Shown one piece after another: positions 44,335 to 53,660 of a stretch of 64,000 bases of DNA; within the stretch, counting starts at the first letter, position 1; the number at the start of each line of letters is the position of its first letter. The notes beneath the pieces are model-generated. The model made no database searches and was not told the origin of the DNA. It saw only the letters and a list, made by a program, of their open reading frames with translations. Source of the DNA: Elusimicrobiales bacterium (GTDB taxonomy: Bacteria; Elusimicrobiota; Elusimicrobia; Elusimicrobiales; UBA9959); contig JAQTZB010000011.1 of assembly GCA_028688015.1 (NCBI GenBank), positions 1 through 64,000 on the forward strand, in the 5' to 3' direction. The position numbers and the translations under genes are program-made.

Positions 44335-46188
44335 TTGAACGAAAAAAAGATCTTACTTCTGGCCATCCTGGCCCTGTCGGCGCTTTCATTTTTGCTTTAC
44401 GCCCGCACATTAAAGGCGCCGTTCATCTTTGACGATTTCTCCTGCGTAGTCCAGAACCCGGACGTCAAGCAGCTCTCTAATTTGAAAACGAGGTTGTTCT
44501 ACCCGCTAAAGGCCGGGCTGCACGAAGACAGGAACGACCCGTCCAGGCCGCTCGCTTTTCTAACTTTCACGCTTAACTACGCCCTGGGCGGCAAGGATCC
44601 TTTCGGCTTCCACCTGTTCAACCTGACCCTGCACCTCCTCAATTCCATCCTGGTCTTCCTCCTGCTGAAAAAGCTGCTGCGAGACAGCTGCGGCGAAACC
44701 GGGGACTTCCTTGCGCTTGCCGCTTCCCTTTTCTTCGCCGCCCACCCGGCCGGCGCGGAGGTGGCCGCCTATATCGCGCACAGGACCGAGGGCCTTGTCC
44801 TGCTCTTCTATCTTCTTTCCATCCTCCTTTTCACCCGGGGCGGCGGCAAGGTCCGCTATGCCCTGTCCTTGCTCAGCTTCGCCCTGGCCCTGGCCTCCAA
44901 GGAGATTGCGGCGACACTGCCGCTCATGCTGCTGGCGGTTGAGTACCTGCACCCTGGCCTCGGCTTCCGGGGCAGGGGCGGGCGCTGGCAGTTCTATCAC
45001 GCCCCGTACTGGACCCTGCTGGCGGTCTACCTTGTCCTCAGGGGCCTGACGATAGGTTTCGGCACGGGAAGGTTAGATACCGCCCTGAAGTGGACTCATT
45101 ACTCTTATTTCCTGACCCAGATACATGTCGTATCGCAGTATCTGAAAATGGTAGTCCTCCCTACGGGCGCCTGCGTGGACCACTTCATCGCGCCCGTGCG
45201 CTCCGCGCTGGACCACAGGGTCTGGTCCGCGCTCCTCTATCTGTCGGCCGTCCCCGTCTTCCTGGGAATAGTGAAGAAAAAGGAGCCGGCCCTGTTCCGC
45301 CCAGCCTTGTTCGTCGTCCTTTGGATCCTTATAGCCCTGGCGCCGACCTCCTCCATCCTGCCGATCGACGATCCCATGGCCGACAGGCGCCTTTACCTGC
45401 CCGGGGCCGGCTATTCCCTGCTCCTGGCGCTGGCCTACCTGATGGTTGTAAAGTTACTGGCCGCCGGCGCCACCCTTAACCGCCGCTGCAGTTATGCCGC
45501 CCTGCTCCTGCTGGTCCACGCGGGCCTGGCCGGCGCCGTGACCTGGGCCAGAAGCGCGAAGTTCTCCGACCCGGCCGCCTTGTGGACGGAAGCCATCGCC
45601 GTCTACCCGGGTAATTACCGCGCCTACAACAACCTCGGGAAGATCTACGCAGACGGCGGGGACGGGGTCAGGGCCGAGGAGTTGTTCAAGAAAACCCTTC
45701 AGCTGAACCCGGAGTATTACCTGGCGCACAAGAATCTGGGCGACATCTATTACTACCGCAGGGATTTCGACAAGGCCATTTCAGCCTACCGCTCCGCGCT
45801 GGCGGCCAGCCCTCAATATTGGGAGCCTTACAATAACCTGGGCGCGATCTACGTGCAGCTCGGCAGGGCAAAAGACGCCGGAGCCGCGTTCCAGAAAGCG
45901 CTGGAGCTTAACCCCGGCTCGGCGGAAGCCGCCAATAACCTGGGCGTCATCTGCCTGCACCTGAAGCAGTTCGACCGGGCCGCGCAGTTTTTCCGGCAGG
46001 CCGCCAAGGCCGACCCCTACTACGGGCTTCCCCTCAAGAACCTCGGCGACCTGCATTTCAGCCTCAAGGATTATAACAGCGCCCTGGAAGAATTCGAGGC
46101 CTATTCCAGGCTCACTCCCGGCGACGCCTCGGTACAGGAAAAGATCGCTGCCATAAAGAAACTCCGGGAGCAGGGCCGAACCCGCTGA
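44335..46188 (+). CDS. Membrane glycosyltransferase-like protein with C-terminal TPR repeats (TMTC-like)
   Basis: 617 residues from a TTG at 44335 with AGGGAG upstream. Residues 1-400 hold about ten membrane segments. The early loop FIFDDFSCVVQNPDVK has the DD pair of TMTC/PMT-like transferases, and the ADRRLYLPG segment is shared with TMTC proteins. Residues 420-610 form five or six TPR units (for example NNLGAIYVQLGRAKDAGAAF and NNLGVICLHLKQFDRAAQFF). Such proteins add sugars to exported proteins or lipids, with the TPR domain binding the acceptor; this role is inferred from eukaryotic relatives. Confidence 0.83.
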   Translation: MNEKKILLLAILALSALSFLLYARTLKAPFIFDDFSCVVQNPDVKQLSNLKTRLFYPLKAGLHEDRNDPSRPLAFLTFTLNYALGGKDPFGFHLFNLTLHLLNSILVFLLLKKLLRDSCGETGDFLALAASLFFAAHPAGAEVAAYIAHRTEGLVLLFYLLSILLFTRGGGKVRYALSLLSFALALASKEIAATLPLMLLAVEYLHPGLGFRGRGGRWQFYHAPYWTLLAVYLVLRGLTIGFGTGRLDTALKWTHYSYFLTQIHVVSQYLKMVVLPTGACVDHFIAPVRSALDHRVWSALLYLSAVPVFLGIVKKKEPALFRPALFVVLWILIALAPTSSILPIDDPMADRRLYLPGAGYSLLLALAYLMVVKLLAAGATLNRRCSYAALLLLVHAGLAGAVTWARSAKFSDPAALWTEAIAVYPGNYRAYNNLGKIYADGGDGVRAEELFKKTLQLNPEYYLAHKNLGDIYYYRRDFDKAISAYRSALAASPQYWEPYNNLGAIYVQLGRAKDAGAAFQKALELNPGSAEAANNLGVICLHLKQFDRAAQFFRQAAKADPYYGLPLKNLGDLHFSLKDYNSALEEFEAYSRLTPGDASVQEKIAAIKKLREQGRTR

Positions 46189-46256
46189 GGCCGGTGTTGA
46201 ATACGGCGCGGATAATTGCTTTGATTAGTCCTATAAAAGGGTAAGGGAGGCGAAAC

Positions 46257-47330
46257 ATGAAGTTGAACTTTTCAATCCTTGCGGTTTTCTTCTTCTGGGC
46301 CGGCCCGGCGCTGGCGGCCGGCGAGGGCCCCAGGCTGGAGCTTACCGACGTCCTGGCCGGCAGCAAGAGCATAATCTTCGAAGGCCGCGCCTACGCGGCC
46401 TCCGGCAAGGCGTCGGTCTCCTACGCGGTCCTGAAGCCGGGCGCCGGGGCGCCGGACCTTAAGCCGGTGAAGGGCGAGGACTTCTCAATAAAAGTCCCGG
46501 CGCCGTTCAACAAGCCGGGCGAGGCGCTGGAACTGCTGGTGCAGGCCGCCGACCGCGCCGGGCGCACGGCGCAGATGAAGGCCAATATCAGCCTGGGTTA
46601 TGACGGGAAATTGCACTATACGCTGCTGTTTTCCAAGAGCGCCCTGGAGCTCAAGAGCGAGCAGGCCGGCGCCTTTACCGTGCTTTACCCCCCGGCCCTG
46701 CCGGCCGGGCCGGTAGCCGACGCCGCCGGCAGGCTCAAGGCCTTGACCCGCATGGCGGACGAAGCGCTGGGCATGGGCGGCTACCCCTCTTTCGGCGTGC
46801 TGCTCTACAGTCCCGACGTGCCGGGGGCCGCCACCTACGTGATGTTCCGCGGCTTTACCGACGGCGATTTCTTGTTCTCTTTCCCCGCCCCGTTAGGCCC
46901 CGGGGGCGCGCTGGCGACCAGGGACTATGTCCTGGACGACTGGGTGCCGCATGAGCTGGGGGACCACGGGGCCAGGCAGTTTTCACCCAAGAGGTTCGAT
47001 ATCCGCTGGCTCTCGGAAGGCACCGGCGACTATCTTAAGGCGCTCTGGCTCTCCGGCGGCCGCCCTGACCCGCTGGAGCTGGACCGCCCCGCGCCGGCCA
47101 AGCCGGCCGACCTGCTGGACGGAGAGTGGAGCCCTGACCACTACGCCTGCAGCGCCCGCTTCATCAAATCCCTGGTGCTCGGGCACCCGGGCGTATTGAA
47201 GAAACTCTTCACGGAATTAAGGGAGAAGCCGGCGAGCGAAAGAAGCGAACCGCTGGCGCGGGAGACGCTCTCCCGCCTGGTCGGCTCCGACATTACCCCC
47301 GCGCTCCGGAACTGCGGGGAAGCCCCGTAA
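46257..47330 (+). CDS. Exported peptidase MA-like protein with a displaced zinc motif
   Basis: 357 residues with a signal peptide (residues 1-20, ending ALA). The first half is beta-rich. The second half has PHELGDHGARQF with H232, E233 and H237, followed by RWLSEGTGDYLKALW with E254. Gluzincin proteases of the MA clan have HExxH then an EGxAxY-like motif; here the second His is one position late (HExxxH). It may be a divergent protease or an inactive relative. GGGAGG precedes the ATG. No partner gene is evident; the next gene is convergent. Confidence 0.72.
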   Translation: MKLNFSILAVFFFWAGPALAAGEGPRLELTDVLAGSKSIIFEGRAYAASGKASVSYAVLKPGAGAPDLKPVKGEDFSIKVPAPFNKPGEALELLVQAADRAGRTAQMKANISLGYDGKLHYTLLFSKSALELKSEQAGAFTVLYPPALPAGPVADAAGRLKALTRMADEALGMGGYPSFGVLLYSPDVPGAATYVMFRGFTDGDFLFSFPAPLGPGGALATRDYVLDDWVPHELGDHGARQFSPKRFDIRWLSEGTGDYLKALWLSGGRPDPLELDRPAPAKPADLLDGEWSPDHYACSARFIKSLVLGHPGVLKKLFTELREKPASERSEPLARETLSRLVGSDITPALRNCGEAP

Positions 47331-47336
47331 AAGGCA

Positions 47337-47379
47337 AGGGTCCTAATCCCCTCGTTAGGAATTAGTAATCGACGTCCCA
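47337..47379. repeat. Decayed palindromic repeat, copy E (AGGGGACG family)
   Basis: 43 bp between two convergent genes. The right half, TTAGGAATTAGTAATCGACG and then TCCC, closely resembles the right half of copy C. The left end is reduced to AAGGGTCCTAAT. It seems to be a remnant. Confidence 0.65.
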
Positions 47380-47382
47380 CGC

Positions 47383-50300
47383 CTACTTGATAGCGAGCGG
47401 GAAGTCTATCTCCTGGTATAAATTATCCCTGTCCACCGTGGGATGCTGCAGGCCGTCGGTGTTGACGGCTACCGCGTCGGCGACGTATTTCCGCAGCTCC
47501 CGCGTGGAGAGACTGCCGTTGTGGTCAGTATCCGCCGCCCGCCCGGACAGGGCGGCTATGACCTCGCCGGTAAAGAAGCCGTTGCGCAGCAGCGGGCTCT
47601 CGTAAGAGATCTCTCCGCCGCGCGAGGAGGAGAACACTATGGCGCCGGTGCGGCGGGACAGGTCGTTGTAGACTAGGCGGTTCTTGATGTAGAGATAAGG
47701 CCGTGCCGCCGGGCCCTGCGCCCCGCGTTTTTTAAGCGGCTTGCGGTAACTGCGCGGGGAAATATTCCTGGCCTGCGCGGTGGCGTAGTAGCGGCCCAGG
47801 GTGTCCTCGTCAAGTTCCCCTGAATCACAGGTGTCGAGCAGCAGCAGTTTCTTCCTCGGTTTTATCCCGTCGAGCAGGGCCTCTATCTCCTCGAACTGCA
47901 CCCCGGTCCCGGCCAGGTCGGCGGGGTCGGCTTCGTAGGGCAGGTAATAATACTTCGGGTCGGCGCCCCTGTCGTAGCCGCCGTGTCCCGCCGCGAAGAC
48001 CACCACAGTATCGTCCGTCCCCGCGTCGGCCAGGAAATCCTTGGCTTTCTTGATATTCGCAGCGGTAGCCTCGGAGTTCAGCAGGACCTTGGTGAACACG
48101 CCGGCGTAACCGGGGCGCATCCTGGAGATCACCGCTTCCAGGTCGCTGGCATCCTTGTCGGCGTAGCTCAGGGCAAGTTCAGGCTTGCGATAGTTGGAGA
48201 TCCCGAAAGCCAGGTAATACAGTTTTCCGGCCGGGCCGGAATAGTCGGCGTAAGCCTGGGCGCGGTAGGACTCAGCGCCGGCGGCGTTGACGACGGTGAC
48301 CTCAATTTTGTTCTTTCCGGGGGCCAGTTCTATCCTTTCCGTCCCGCTGAAGGCGCTGCCCTTCAGCGGCCGGCCGGAGGCGGCGAACAGCGGCACATTA
48401 TTGACGTAGATGTTCCAGGCCTTTAGCGGGAACCTGCTGTCGGAAAGAGTGAAATTCACCTCCAGGAACTTCCCGTCGCGGCGCGTGAAATTTATTTTGG
48501 CCTCAGGGGCGTGCAGCTCCGCGCTCAGGTCCGCCTCGGCCAGCCCCATTTTCTTCAGCCTTTTGAGGTATTGGGTCTTATAGTGAGCCAGCTGTTCCGG
48601 CGTGCCGAGCCCCATCCGCCCGAGAATTATGTCCGGGCGGTTGTTGCGCGCCGCGAACTGTTCCAGACTGAAGACTTCCGTGCCGCGCACCATGGCGGCC
48701 AGCGCTTCGCCGCGGGGCGAGGCGTCAAAGTAGCCGTCGGAGGTGTACATCAGCCATTCCCCCCCCGCCGAGAAGCGGGTGTAATGACTGTAATTCTTAA
48801 GGCTCCACACCTTGGTGGTATTGTCCAGGCTGGAGGAGACCAGGAACCTGCCGTCGCGGCTGAACTCCAGGTCGGTCACGCCCTGCGCGTGCGCGCGCAG
48901 GTTCTTTAACGGCTGCAGCCCCGGCAGGCCGCGCAGTTCTATCCCGCCGGAGTCGTAACCGACGGCTATCATTTCCCCGCCCGGCGCGAAGCGAAGCACA
49001 GTAGGCCTGTTGGCGGTAGCCACCCCCGCCACCGTCTTCCCCTGCAGGTCGCTCAGGATAACATTGTTCTGGTAGCCCGCGATGGCCAGAAAATTTCGGT
49101 CCGCGTCCAGCACGTTAGTACCCAGCACCCTCACCGTCTTCCTCAACCTGAGGTCATAGACGCCCCGCCCCCAGACCAGGTAGCGTCCGTCCCCCGCGAA
49201 GGCTGTCTTTTCTATGGGGAAATAATTCACCGGGACCTCGTCCACAAGCTTGCCGGTGGCGATCTCGCGCACCGCCAGCCGGGGCGAATACGGCGCAGCG
49301 CCGATAGGCGGCATATAAGCCAGCAACCTGCCGTCGGGGCTAAGCGCCACCGGGCTAAACTGCTGCGCGGCGTCGTATACCCGGCTCTCCCCGCTGGCCG
49401 TTTCCGTCACTTCTATGCCGTAGCGGCGGCTTACCACCAGGTGCCGCCCGTCGGGAGCGAAGAGCACCTTGGAACTCAGGAACTGGCTGGGCACGGCCCG
49501 CGCCGCGCCGCCGTCTATTGGCCAGAGACCCACCGAATAGCCGCCTGAAGCCACAGATTTGCCGTCAGGGCTTATAGCGGCCGTAACCGGCATGTCCGCG
49601 GACTTGTAGAGCCCCAGGTGCAGCGCTCCGGAACGCGGGTCTATAAGCCTGTTGGAGGGACCCAGGCCGGCTATGGCTATGAACCTGGAGTCCGGCGTGT
49701 AGGCGGCGTTCACGTCCCAATGCTCGCCCAGGTCGTAATCGGCCAGCCGTTCCAGACCGGGCAGGGAGAGTAGTATCAGCCTGGTCTGGGGAGGAGCGGT
49801 AATCAGAGCCAGCTCCGCCCCGTTCGGGCTAAGGAACGCCCTGGAGATATCCTGCACCCGGCCGTACGAAACCGCTGAGGTAGTCTTGAGAACCTTGAAA
49901 CTGCCGTCCAGCACCCACACGGTCTTCTTGTCGTGGATGGCTATCAGTTCCGAAGCGGGCGAAAAGGCGAGCGTCTCCGCGCCGGCGGCGTTAGTCCAGG
50001 AGAACTTTTCCACCTTCCGGCCGGCCGGGTCTATAAGGCCGGCCTCGTAGGCAATGTCTCCTCTGTTCAGGGTCTTGCTGACGCCTCTCCCTGAACGCAC
50101 AATGGTAAACAGTTCCGACTCGCCGTAAACCAGCCTGCCGTCGCGCAAAAAAACCAGCGCGCCGATATTGCTGTCGCTAAGATGCAGCCGGCGCAGCAGC
50201 TTCCGGGAGGCATAACTCCAAAGTTCCACGTAGCCCTCCGTAGTACCTATGGCCAGCGTGGCGCCATCGCCGGAAAGGGCCAGGCAGGCGGCATTGCCCT

Positions 50301-50685
50301 CCCCGCCCAGGATAATGGTGCGGGAGATCTTCCCGGACGCGGCGTCGTAGATCCTCACTGTCTTTTCGCTCTTTGAGGCGGCGACCACTTCTTTCCCATC
50401 CCGGGAAAAGAGCAGCAGCCCGAAGCCATAAAGTCCGGCGCCGGGATCGGGCAGGACGTTCCTGACAAGGTAGCCCTTGGTGCTCCAGATATCGAGGTTC
50501 AGGCCGCCCAGCGCCGCGCTGGCACCGTCGGGGGAAAAGGCGATAGCGTATTTGCGGTCGTCGTTGGCAGTCTTGGTGCGCTGCAGTGAAATGGAGAACT
50601 TTGGCGTGCTGGTTTCAGCGCCGGCCAGCGGCGCAGCGCAATTGATCGCAAGGCCAGAGGCCAGAAGCAAAGCGGCAACTTTCAT
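47383..50685 (-). CDS. Exported WD40 repeat, caspase-fold (C14) and EF-hand protein
   Basis: 1100 residues with a signal peptide (residues 1-23, ending AGA). Residues 30-680 consist of WD40-like beta-propeller units (for example GVTDLEFSRDGRFLVSSSLDNTTKVW). Around 740-840 is an Ig-like linker. The caspase-fold domain follows, with H901 in FAAGHGGYD and C953 in LLLDTCDSGE, then an EF-hand-like loop DTDHNGSLSTRE at 1052-1063. It looks like an active caspase-like protease whose activity may depend on calcium and on ligand binding by two propellers. Its export to the periplasm or beyond is inferred from the signal peptide. Confidence 0.88.
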   Translation of the reverse strand: MKVAALLLASGLAINCAAPLAGAETSTPKFSISLQRTKTANDDRKYAIAFSPDGASAALGGLNLDIWSTKGYLVRNVLPDPGAGLYGFGLLLFSRDGKEVVAASKSEKTVRIYDAASGKISRTIILGGEGNAACLALSGDGATLAIGTTEGYVELWSYASRKLLRRLHLSDSNIGALVFLRDGRLVYGESELFTIVRSGRGVSKTLNRGDIAYEAGLIDPAGRKVEKFSWTNAAGAETLAFSPASELIAIHDKKTVWVLDGSFKVLKTTSAVSYGRVQDISRAFLSPNGAELALITAPPQTRLILLSLPGLERLADYDLGEHWDVNAAYTPDSRFIAIAGLGPSNRLIDPRSGALHLGLYKSADMPVTAAISPDGKSVASGGYSVGLWPIDGGAARAVPSQFLSSKVLFAPDGRHLVVSRRYGIEVTETASGESRVYDAAQQFSPVALSPDGRLLAYMPPIGAAPYSPRLAVREIATGKLVDEVPVNYFPIEKTAFAGDGRYLVWGRGVYDLRLRKTVRVLGTNVLDADRNFLAIAGYQNNVILSDLQGKTVAGVATANRPTVLRFAPGGEMIAVGYDSGGIELRGLPGLQPLKNLRAHAQGVTDLEFSRDGRFLVSSSLDNTTKVWSLKNYSHYTRFSAGGEWLMYTSDGYFDASPRGEALAAMVRGTEVFSLEQFAARNNRPDIILGRMGLGTPEQLAHYKTQYLKRLKKMGLAEADLSAELHAPEAKINFTRRDGKFLEVNFTLSDSRFPLKAWNIYVNNVPLFAASGRPLKGSAFSGTERIELAPGKNKIEVTVVNAAGAESYRAQAYADYSGPAGKLYYLAFGISNYRKPELALSYADKDASDLEAVISRMRPGYAGVFTKVLLNSEATAANIKKAKDFLADAGTDDTVVVFAAGHGGYDRGADPKYYYLPYEADPADLAGTGVQFEEIEALLDGIKPRKKLLLLDTCDSGELDEDTLGRYYATAQARNISPRSYRKPLKKRGAQGPAARPYLYIKNRLVYNDLSRRTGAIVFSSSRGGEISYESPLLRNGFFTGEVIAALSGRAADTDHNGSLSTRELRKYVADAVAVNTDGLQHPTVDRDNLYQEIDFPLAIK

Positions 50686-50748
50686 ACAAGTCGTTCCCCC
50701 GTTTCATTTTACATTTTAACGCGCCAAAACGGCCCGGTAAATCCAGGA

Positions 50749-52125
50749 CTATTCAGGCAGGGTGAACCAGAAGAGGGAACCCAGGGCCTCGGAGCTCTCG
50801 GCGCCGACGGAGCCGCCGTGCAGTTCAACGAGGTGTTTGACTATCGAAAGCCCCAGGCCGGTGCCGCCCTGCTCGCGCGAGCGGGCCTTGTCGGCGCGAT
50901 AGAAGCGCTCGAAAATATGCGGCAGGTGCTCCGCCGGGATGCCGGGGCCGTTATTCTCCACCGAGACCTTCACGGCGCCGGGCTCCTCTACTGCGGAGAT
51001 CTTTATCCAGCCGCCCTCGCGGCCGTACTTGGCGGCGTTATCCAGCAGGTTTATCAGCACCTGCGCCAGCTTGTCGCGGTCCGCGTTCACGGCCAGGCCG
51101 GCCGGCACCAGGTTAGCCAGGGAAATGCGCTTTTTAGCCCGCGGCCCTTCAAGACCGGCCGCCACCTGACCGACCAGGGACATAAGTTCCACGGCGGTCT
51201 TGTCGGCGCGGGCCTTGCCGGATTCGGCGTAGGAGATCCTCAACAGGTCGTCCACCAGGTTCTCCAGGCGCACCGACTGCTCGTAGATGCTGCGCGCGAA
51301 GCCGGGGCCATGCTCCCTGTCCTCCAGCGCGCCGGAGAGCAGGGTCTCGGCGCAGCCTTTGATGGCGGTGAGCGGGGTCTTCAGCTCGTGAGAGACGTTG
51401 GCCACAAAATCCTTGCGCAGGGTTTCCAGCTTGCGCGGGCCGGTGATGTCCCGCGCCACCAGCACGCAGCCGCGCACGGCGCCGCTCTCCAGGATGGGCG
51501 CGGCGCTGACGGCCAGGAGCGTGCCGGGGGCCGGCTCGAACTCGAAAGCCACCGGGCCGCCGCTGGAAAGGGCCTTGATGGCCGCAGAAGAAAGCTCGTC
51601 GCCGCCGGGCATACCGGACAGGCGCATCCCTTCCGGCTCGAAGCCTTTTACCTCCATCAGCTGGCGCGCGCGGGGGTTCATGCGGGTTATCACGCCGCCG
51701 CCGTCGGTAACGAAGATGGCTTCGGACATGTCGCGGAAGGCGGCCTCCAGTTCCAGGCGACGCAGCTCCGCGTCGCGCACCTTGGCGCCCAGCTCCCCGG
51801 CCATGAAATTGAGGGTTTCGGAAAGCTTGCGCAGCTCGCCGGAAGAGCCCACGGGGATGCGGTAATCGAACTCTCCCGCGGCGAAGCGCTTGGAGCCGGA
51901 GATTATCTCACCGAACTGCCGGGCCAGCACCTGCGCCGCCAGCCAGCCCGCGCCCAGGGAAAACAGGAGCGAGAGGGCCAGGATCTGCCCCGCGTGGGCG
52001 CGCAGGGCGGCCAGGGGCAGGGTCCCCGAACGGTCCAGCAGCAGCGCGGCCGCGGCCAGGGCTAACAGCGCCACCAGCGCGTAGGAGAGCAGGATGCGGA
52101 GCCTGAGGGTTGGAAGAAAATTCAT
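50749..52125 (-). CDS. phoR: Phosphate-regulon sensor kinase PhoR
   Basis: 458 residues. Two membrane segments (about 10-30 and 45-68) with almost no periplasmic loop, a HAMP-like stretch, and a PAS domain (about 120-215, FRDMSEAIFVTDGGGVITRMNP). The HisKA box is VANVSHELKTPLTAIKG; the ATPase part has NLLDNAAKYG, ENNGPGIP and GTGLGLSIV. The short outer loop is typical of PhoR, which reads phosphate through PstSCAB and PhoU. It overlaps phoB as ATGA. Linkage to pst genes in the same window supports the name. Confidence 0.93.
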   Translation of the reverse strand: MNFLPTLRLRILLSYALVALLALAAAALLLDRSGTLPLAALRAHAGQILALSLLFSLGAGWLAAQVLARQFGEIISGSKRFAAGEFDYRIPVGSSGELRKLSETLNFMAGELGAKVRDAELRRLELEAAFRDMSEAIFVTDGGGVITRMNPRARQLMEVKGFEPEGMRLSGMPGGDELSSAAIKALSSGGPVAFEFEPAPGTLLAVSAAPILESGAVRGCVLVARDITGPRKLETLRKDFVANVSHELKTPLTAIKGCAETLLSGALEDREHGPGFARSIYEQSVRLENLVDDLLRISYAESGKARADKTAVELMSLVGQVAAGLEGPRAKKRISLANLVPAGLAVNADRDKLAQVLINLLDNAAKYGREGGWIKISAVEEPGAVKVSVENNGPGIPAEHLPHIFERFYRADKARSREQGGTGLGLSIVKHLVELHGGSVGAESSEALGSLFWFTLPE

Positions 52126-52820
52126 TCTGCTTCGAAGCGGTAGCCGTAATTCTTGACGGTGACTATGCGGCGGCCTTCCTTGCCCAGCTTCTTGCGCAGC
52201 GTGCCTATATGCACGTCCACCGTGCGGGTTTCAACCTCGAGGGAGGAGTCCACGCCCCAGGCCTTCTCCAGCAGTTCCTCGCGGGTCAGCACGCGGTCGC
52301 CGCAGGCCATAAGGGCCTTGAGCAGCTCGAATTCCTTGGAGGTGAGCTCCAGCGGGGCGCCCTTCAGGCGCACTTCCACCTTGGCGGCGTCCAGCTCCAG
52401 CGTCCCGGCCTTGAGCCGCGCCGGGCCGGGCGCGGCGGCGGCTTTGACCGAAGCGCGGCGCAGCACGGCCTGCACCCTGGCCAGCAGCTCCTTAAGGCCG
52501 AAGGGCTTGGTCACGTAGTCGTCGGCGCCGAGGCCGAGGCCCAGCACCTTGTCGGATTCTTCGCCTTTGGCGGTCAGCATTATGATGGGGATGGCGGCGG
52601 TTTTGGCGTCCGCCTTAAGCCTGCGGCAGACTTCCAGGCCGTCGAGGCCGGGCAGCATCAGGTCCAGCAGGATCAGCGCCGGTTTTTCCTTGGCGGCCGT
52701 CAGTGCCGCGTAGGAACCGTCGTGCACGAGGACGGCCCGGTAGCCCTCTTTCTTGAGGTTGTATTCTATCATGCGGGCTATGTCCCGCTCATCTTCTACT
52801 ATCAGGATCTTCTCGTTCAT
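52122..52820 (-). CDS. phoB: Phosphate-regulon response regulator PhoB (OmpR/PhoB family)
   Basis: 232 residues from the ATG at 52820. Receiver: VEDERDIARM, LILLDLMLPG with the phospho-acceptor, MLTAKG, and TKPFGLKEL. Winged-helix DNA-binding domain: LTSKEFELLKALMACGDRVLTREELLEKAWG and TVDVHIGTLRKKLG. It is the expected activator of the 11-bp repeat promoters at 36177, 39667 and 44061. Its own promoter carries at least two such repeats, so it probably raises its own expression. Confidence 0.95.
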   Translation of the reverse strand: MNEKILIVEDERDIARMIEYNLKKEGYRAVLVHDGSYAALTAAKEKPALILLDLMLPGLDGLEVCRRLKADAKTAAIPIIMLTAKGEESDKVLGLGLGADDYVTKPFGLKELLARVQAVLRRASVKAAAAPGPARLKAGTLELDAAKVEVRLKGAPLELTSKEFELLKALMACGDRVLTREELLEKAWGVDSSLEVETRTVDVHIGTLRKKLGKEGRRIVTVKNYGYRFEAE

Positions 52821-52835
52821 AGGGCTTGCATATAT

Positions 52836-52877
52836 TTTATAACAGCGCCGGCCCTGTTGTGGTAAATTCCTTGTAAA
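52836..52877 (-). promoter_or_regulatory. Phosphate-type promoter of phoBR
   Basis: On the minus strand TTTACA (52877-52872) and TTTACC (52866-52861), 11 bp apart, then 19 bp to TATAAA (52841-52836). The third repeat place reads AGGGCC, so this box has two clear repeats instead of four. The region is shared with the divergent tilS promoter. Confidence 0.7.
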
Positions 52878-52910
52878 ATAGCCGCGGCCGGCCTTTGCTA
52901 TAATCTCGGT

Positions 52911-53660
52911 ATGACCACAAGGCGGGCGCTGACTTTGAACTTCTGGAACCGGGTTTACGAGAACGCGCGGCGGCGGCGCCTGTTCAGGGACGGCGACGCC
53001 ATCCTCCTGGCCGTGTCGGGCGGGCCCGATTCCGTGGTCATGCTGGATTTTTTCGCGGGGCAGGCCCGGAAGCACAGGCTGAAGCTCCGGGTCTGCCACA
53101 TCAACCATAAATTGCGCGGCCGGCTGGCCGACGCTGACGCCGCCTTCGTGAAGAAGCTGGGCGCGGAATACGGGCTGGAAACCTCGATCCTCTCCGCCGA
53201 CGTCAGGAAGCTGGCGAAGGCGCACAACAAGAGCGTGGAGCACGCCGCGCGCGACGCCCGCTACCGACTGCTGTCCGGGACCGCCCTAAAGCACGGCTGC
53301 GCCCTGGTGGCCACCGCCCACCACGCCGACGACCACGCCGAGACCATGCTGCTCAACCTGCTGCGCGGCACCGAGCCGAAGGGGCTGCTGGGCATACCGG
53401 AGCGGCGCGAATTATGCAGGAAGGGCCGGCGCAAAGTGGAGCTGATCCGGCCGCTGCTGGCCGTTTCGCGGCGGGAGATAGAGGGATATCTCAAAGTCAA
53501 CGCTTTAAAGTCCAGGAAGGACCACACCAACGAAGACGAGCACTACACCCGCAACTGGATACGCGCCACGCTGCTGCCGCTGATGCTCAAGCGCCAGCCC
53601 CGCCTGCGCGAGCACCTGGCCGAGCTGGCCGCCAAGCTGGCGCCCTACCTCAAAAAATAA
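52911..53660 (+). CDS. tilS: tRNA(Ile)-lysidine synthase, short form
   Basis: 249 residues. The PP-loop ATP site SGGPDS is at residues 36-41, followed by HINHKLRG, SVEHAARDARYRLL and the ATAHHADDHAETMLLNLLRGT signature. It converts the wobble C of tRNA-Ile(CAU) to lysidine. The protein ends after the second helical part and lacks the C-terminal TilS_C domain found in longer forms, like some other bacterial TilS proteins. TATAAT lies six bases before the ATG and no ribosome site is seen, so the mRNA may be leaderless. Its stop codon directly touches the stop of the convergent gene. Confidence 0.93.
   Translation: MTTRRALTLNFWNRVYENARRRRLFRDGDAILLAVSGGPDSVVMLDFFAGQARKHRLKLRVCHINHKLRGRLADADAAFVKKLGAEYGLETSILSADVRKLAKAHNKSVEHAARDARYRLLSGTALKHGCALVATAHHADDHAETMLLNLLRGTEPKGLLGIPERRELCRKGRRKVELIRPLLAVSRREIEGYLKVNALKSRKDHTNEDEHYTRNWIRATLLPLMLKRQPRLREHLAELAAKLAPYLKK

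Noticed and set aside
52821-53243. Longer PhoB with 141 extra N-terminal residues
   Set aside because: The extension overlaps tilS antisense, has no conservation to receiver proteins, and crosses the phosphate box and both promoters.
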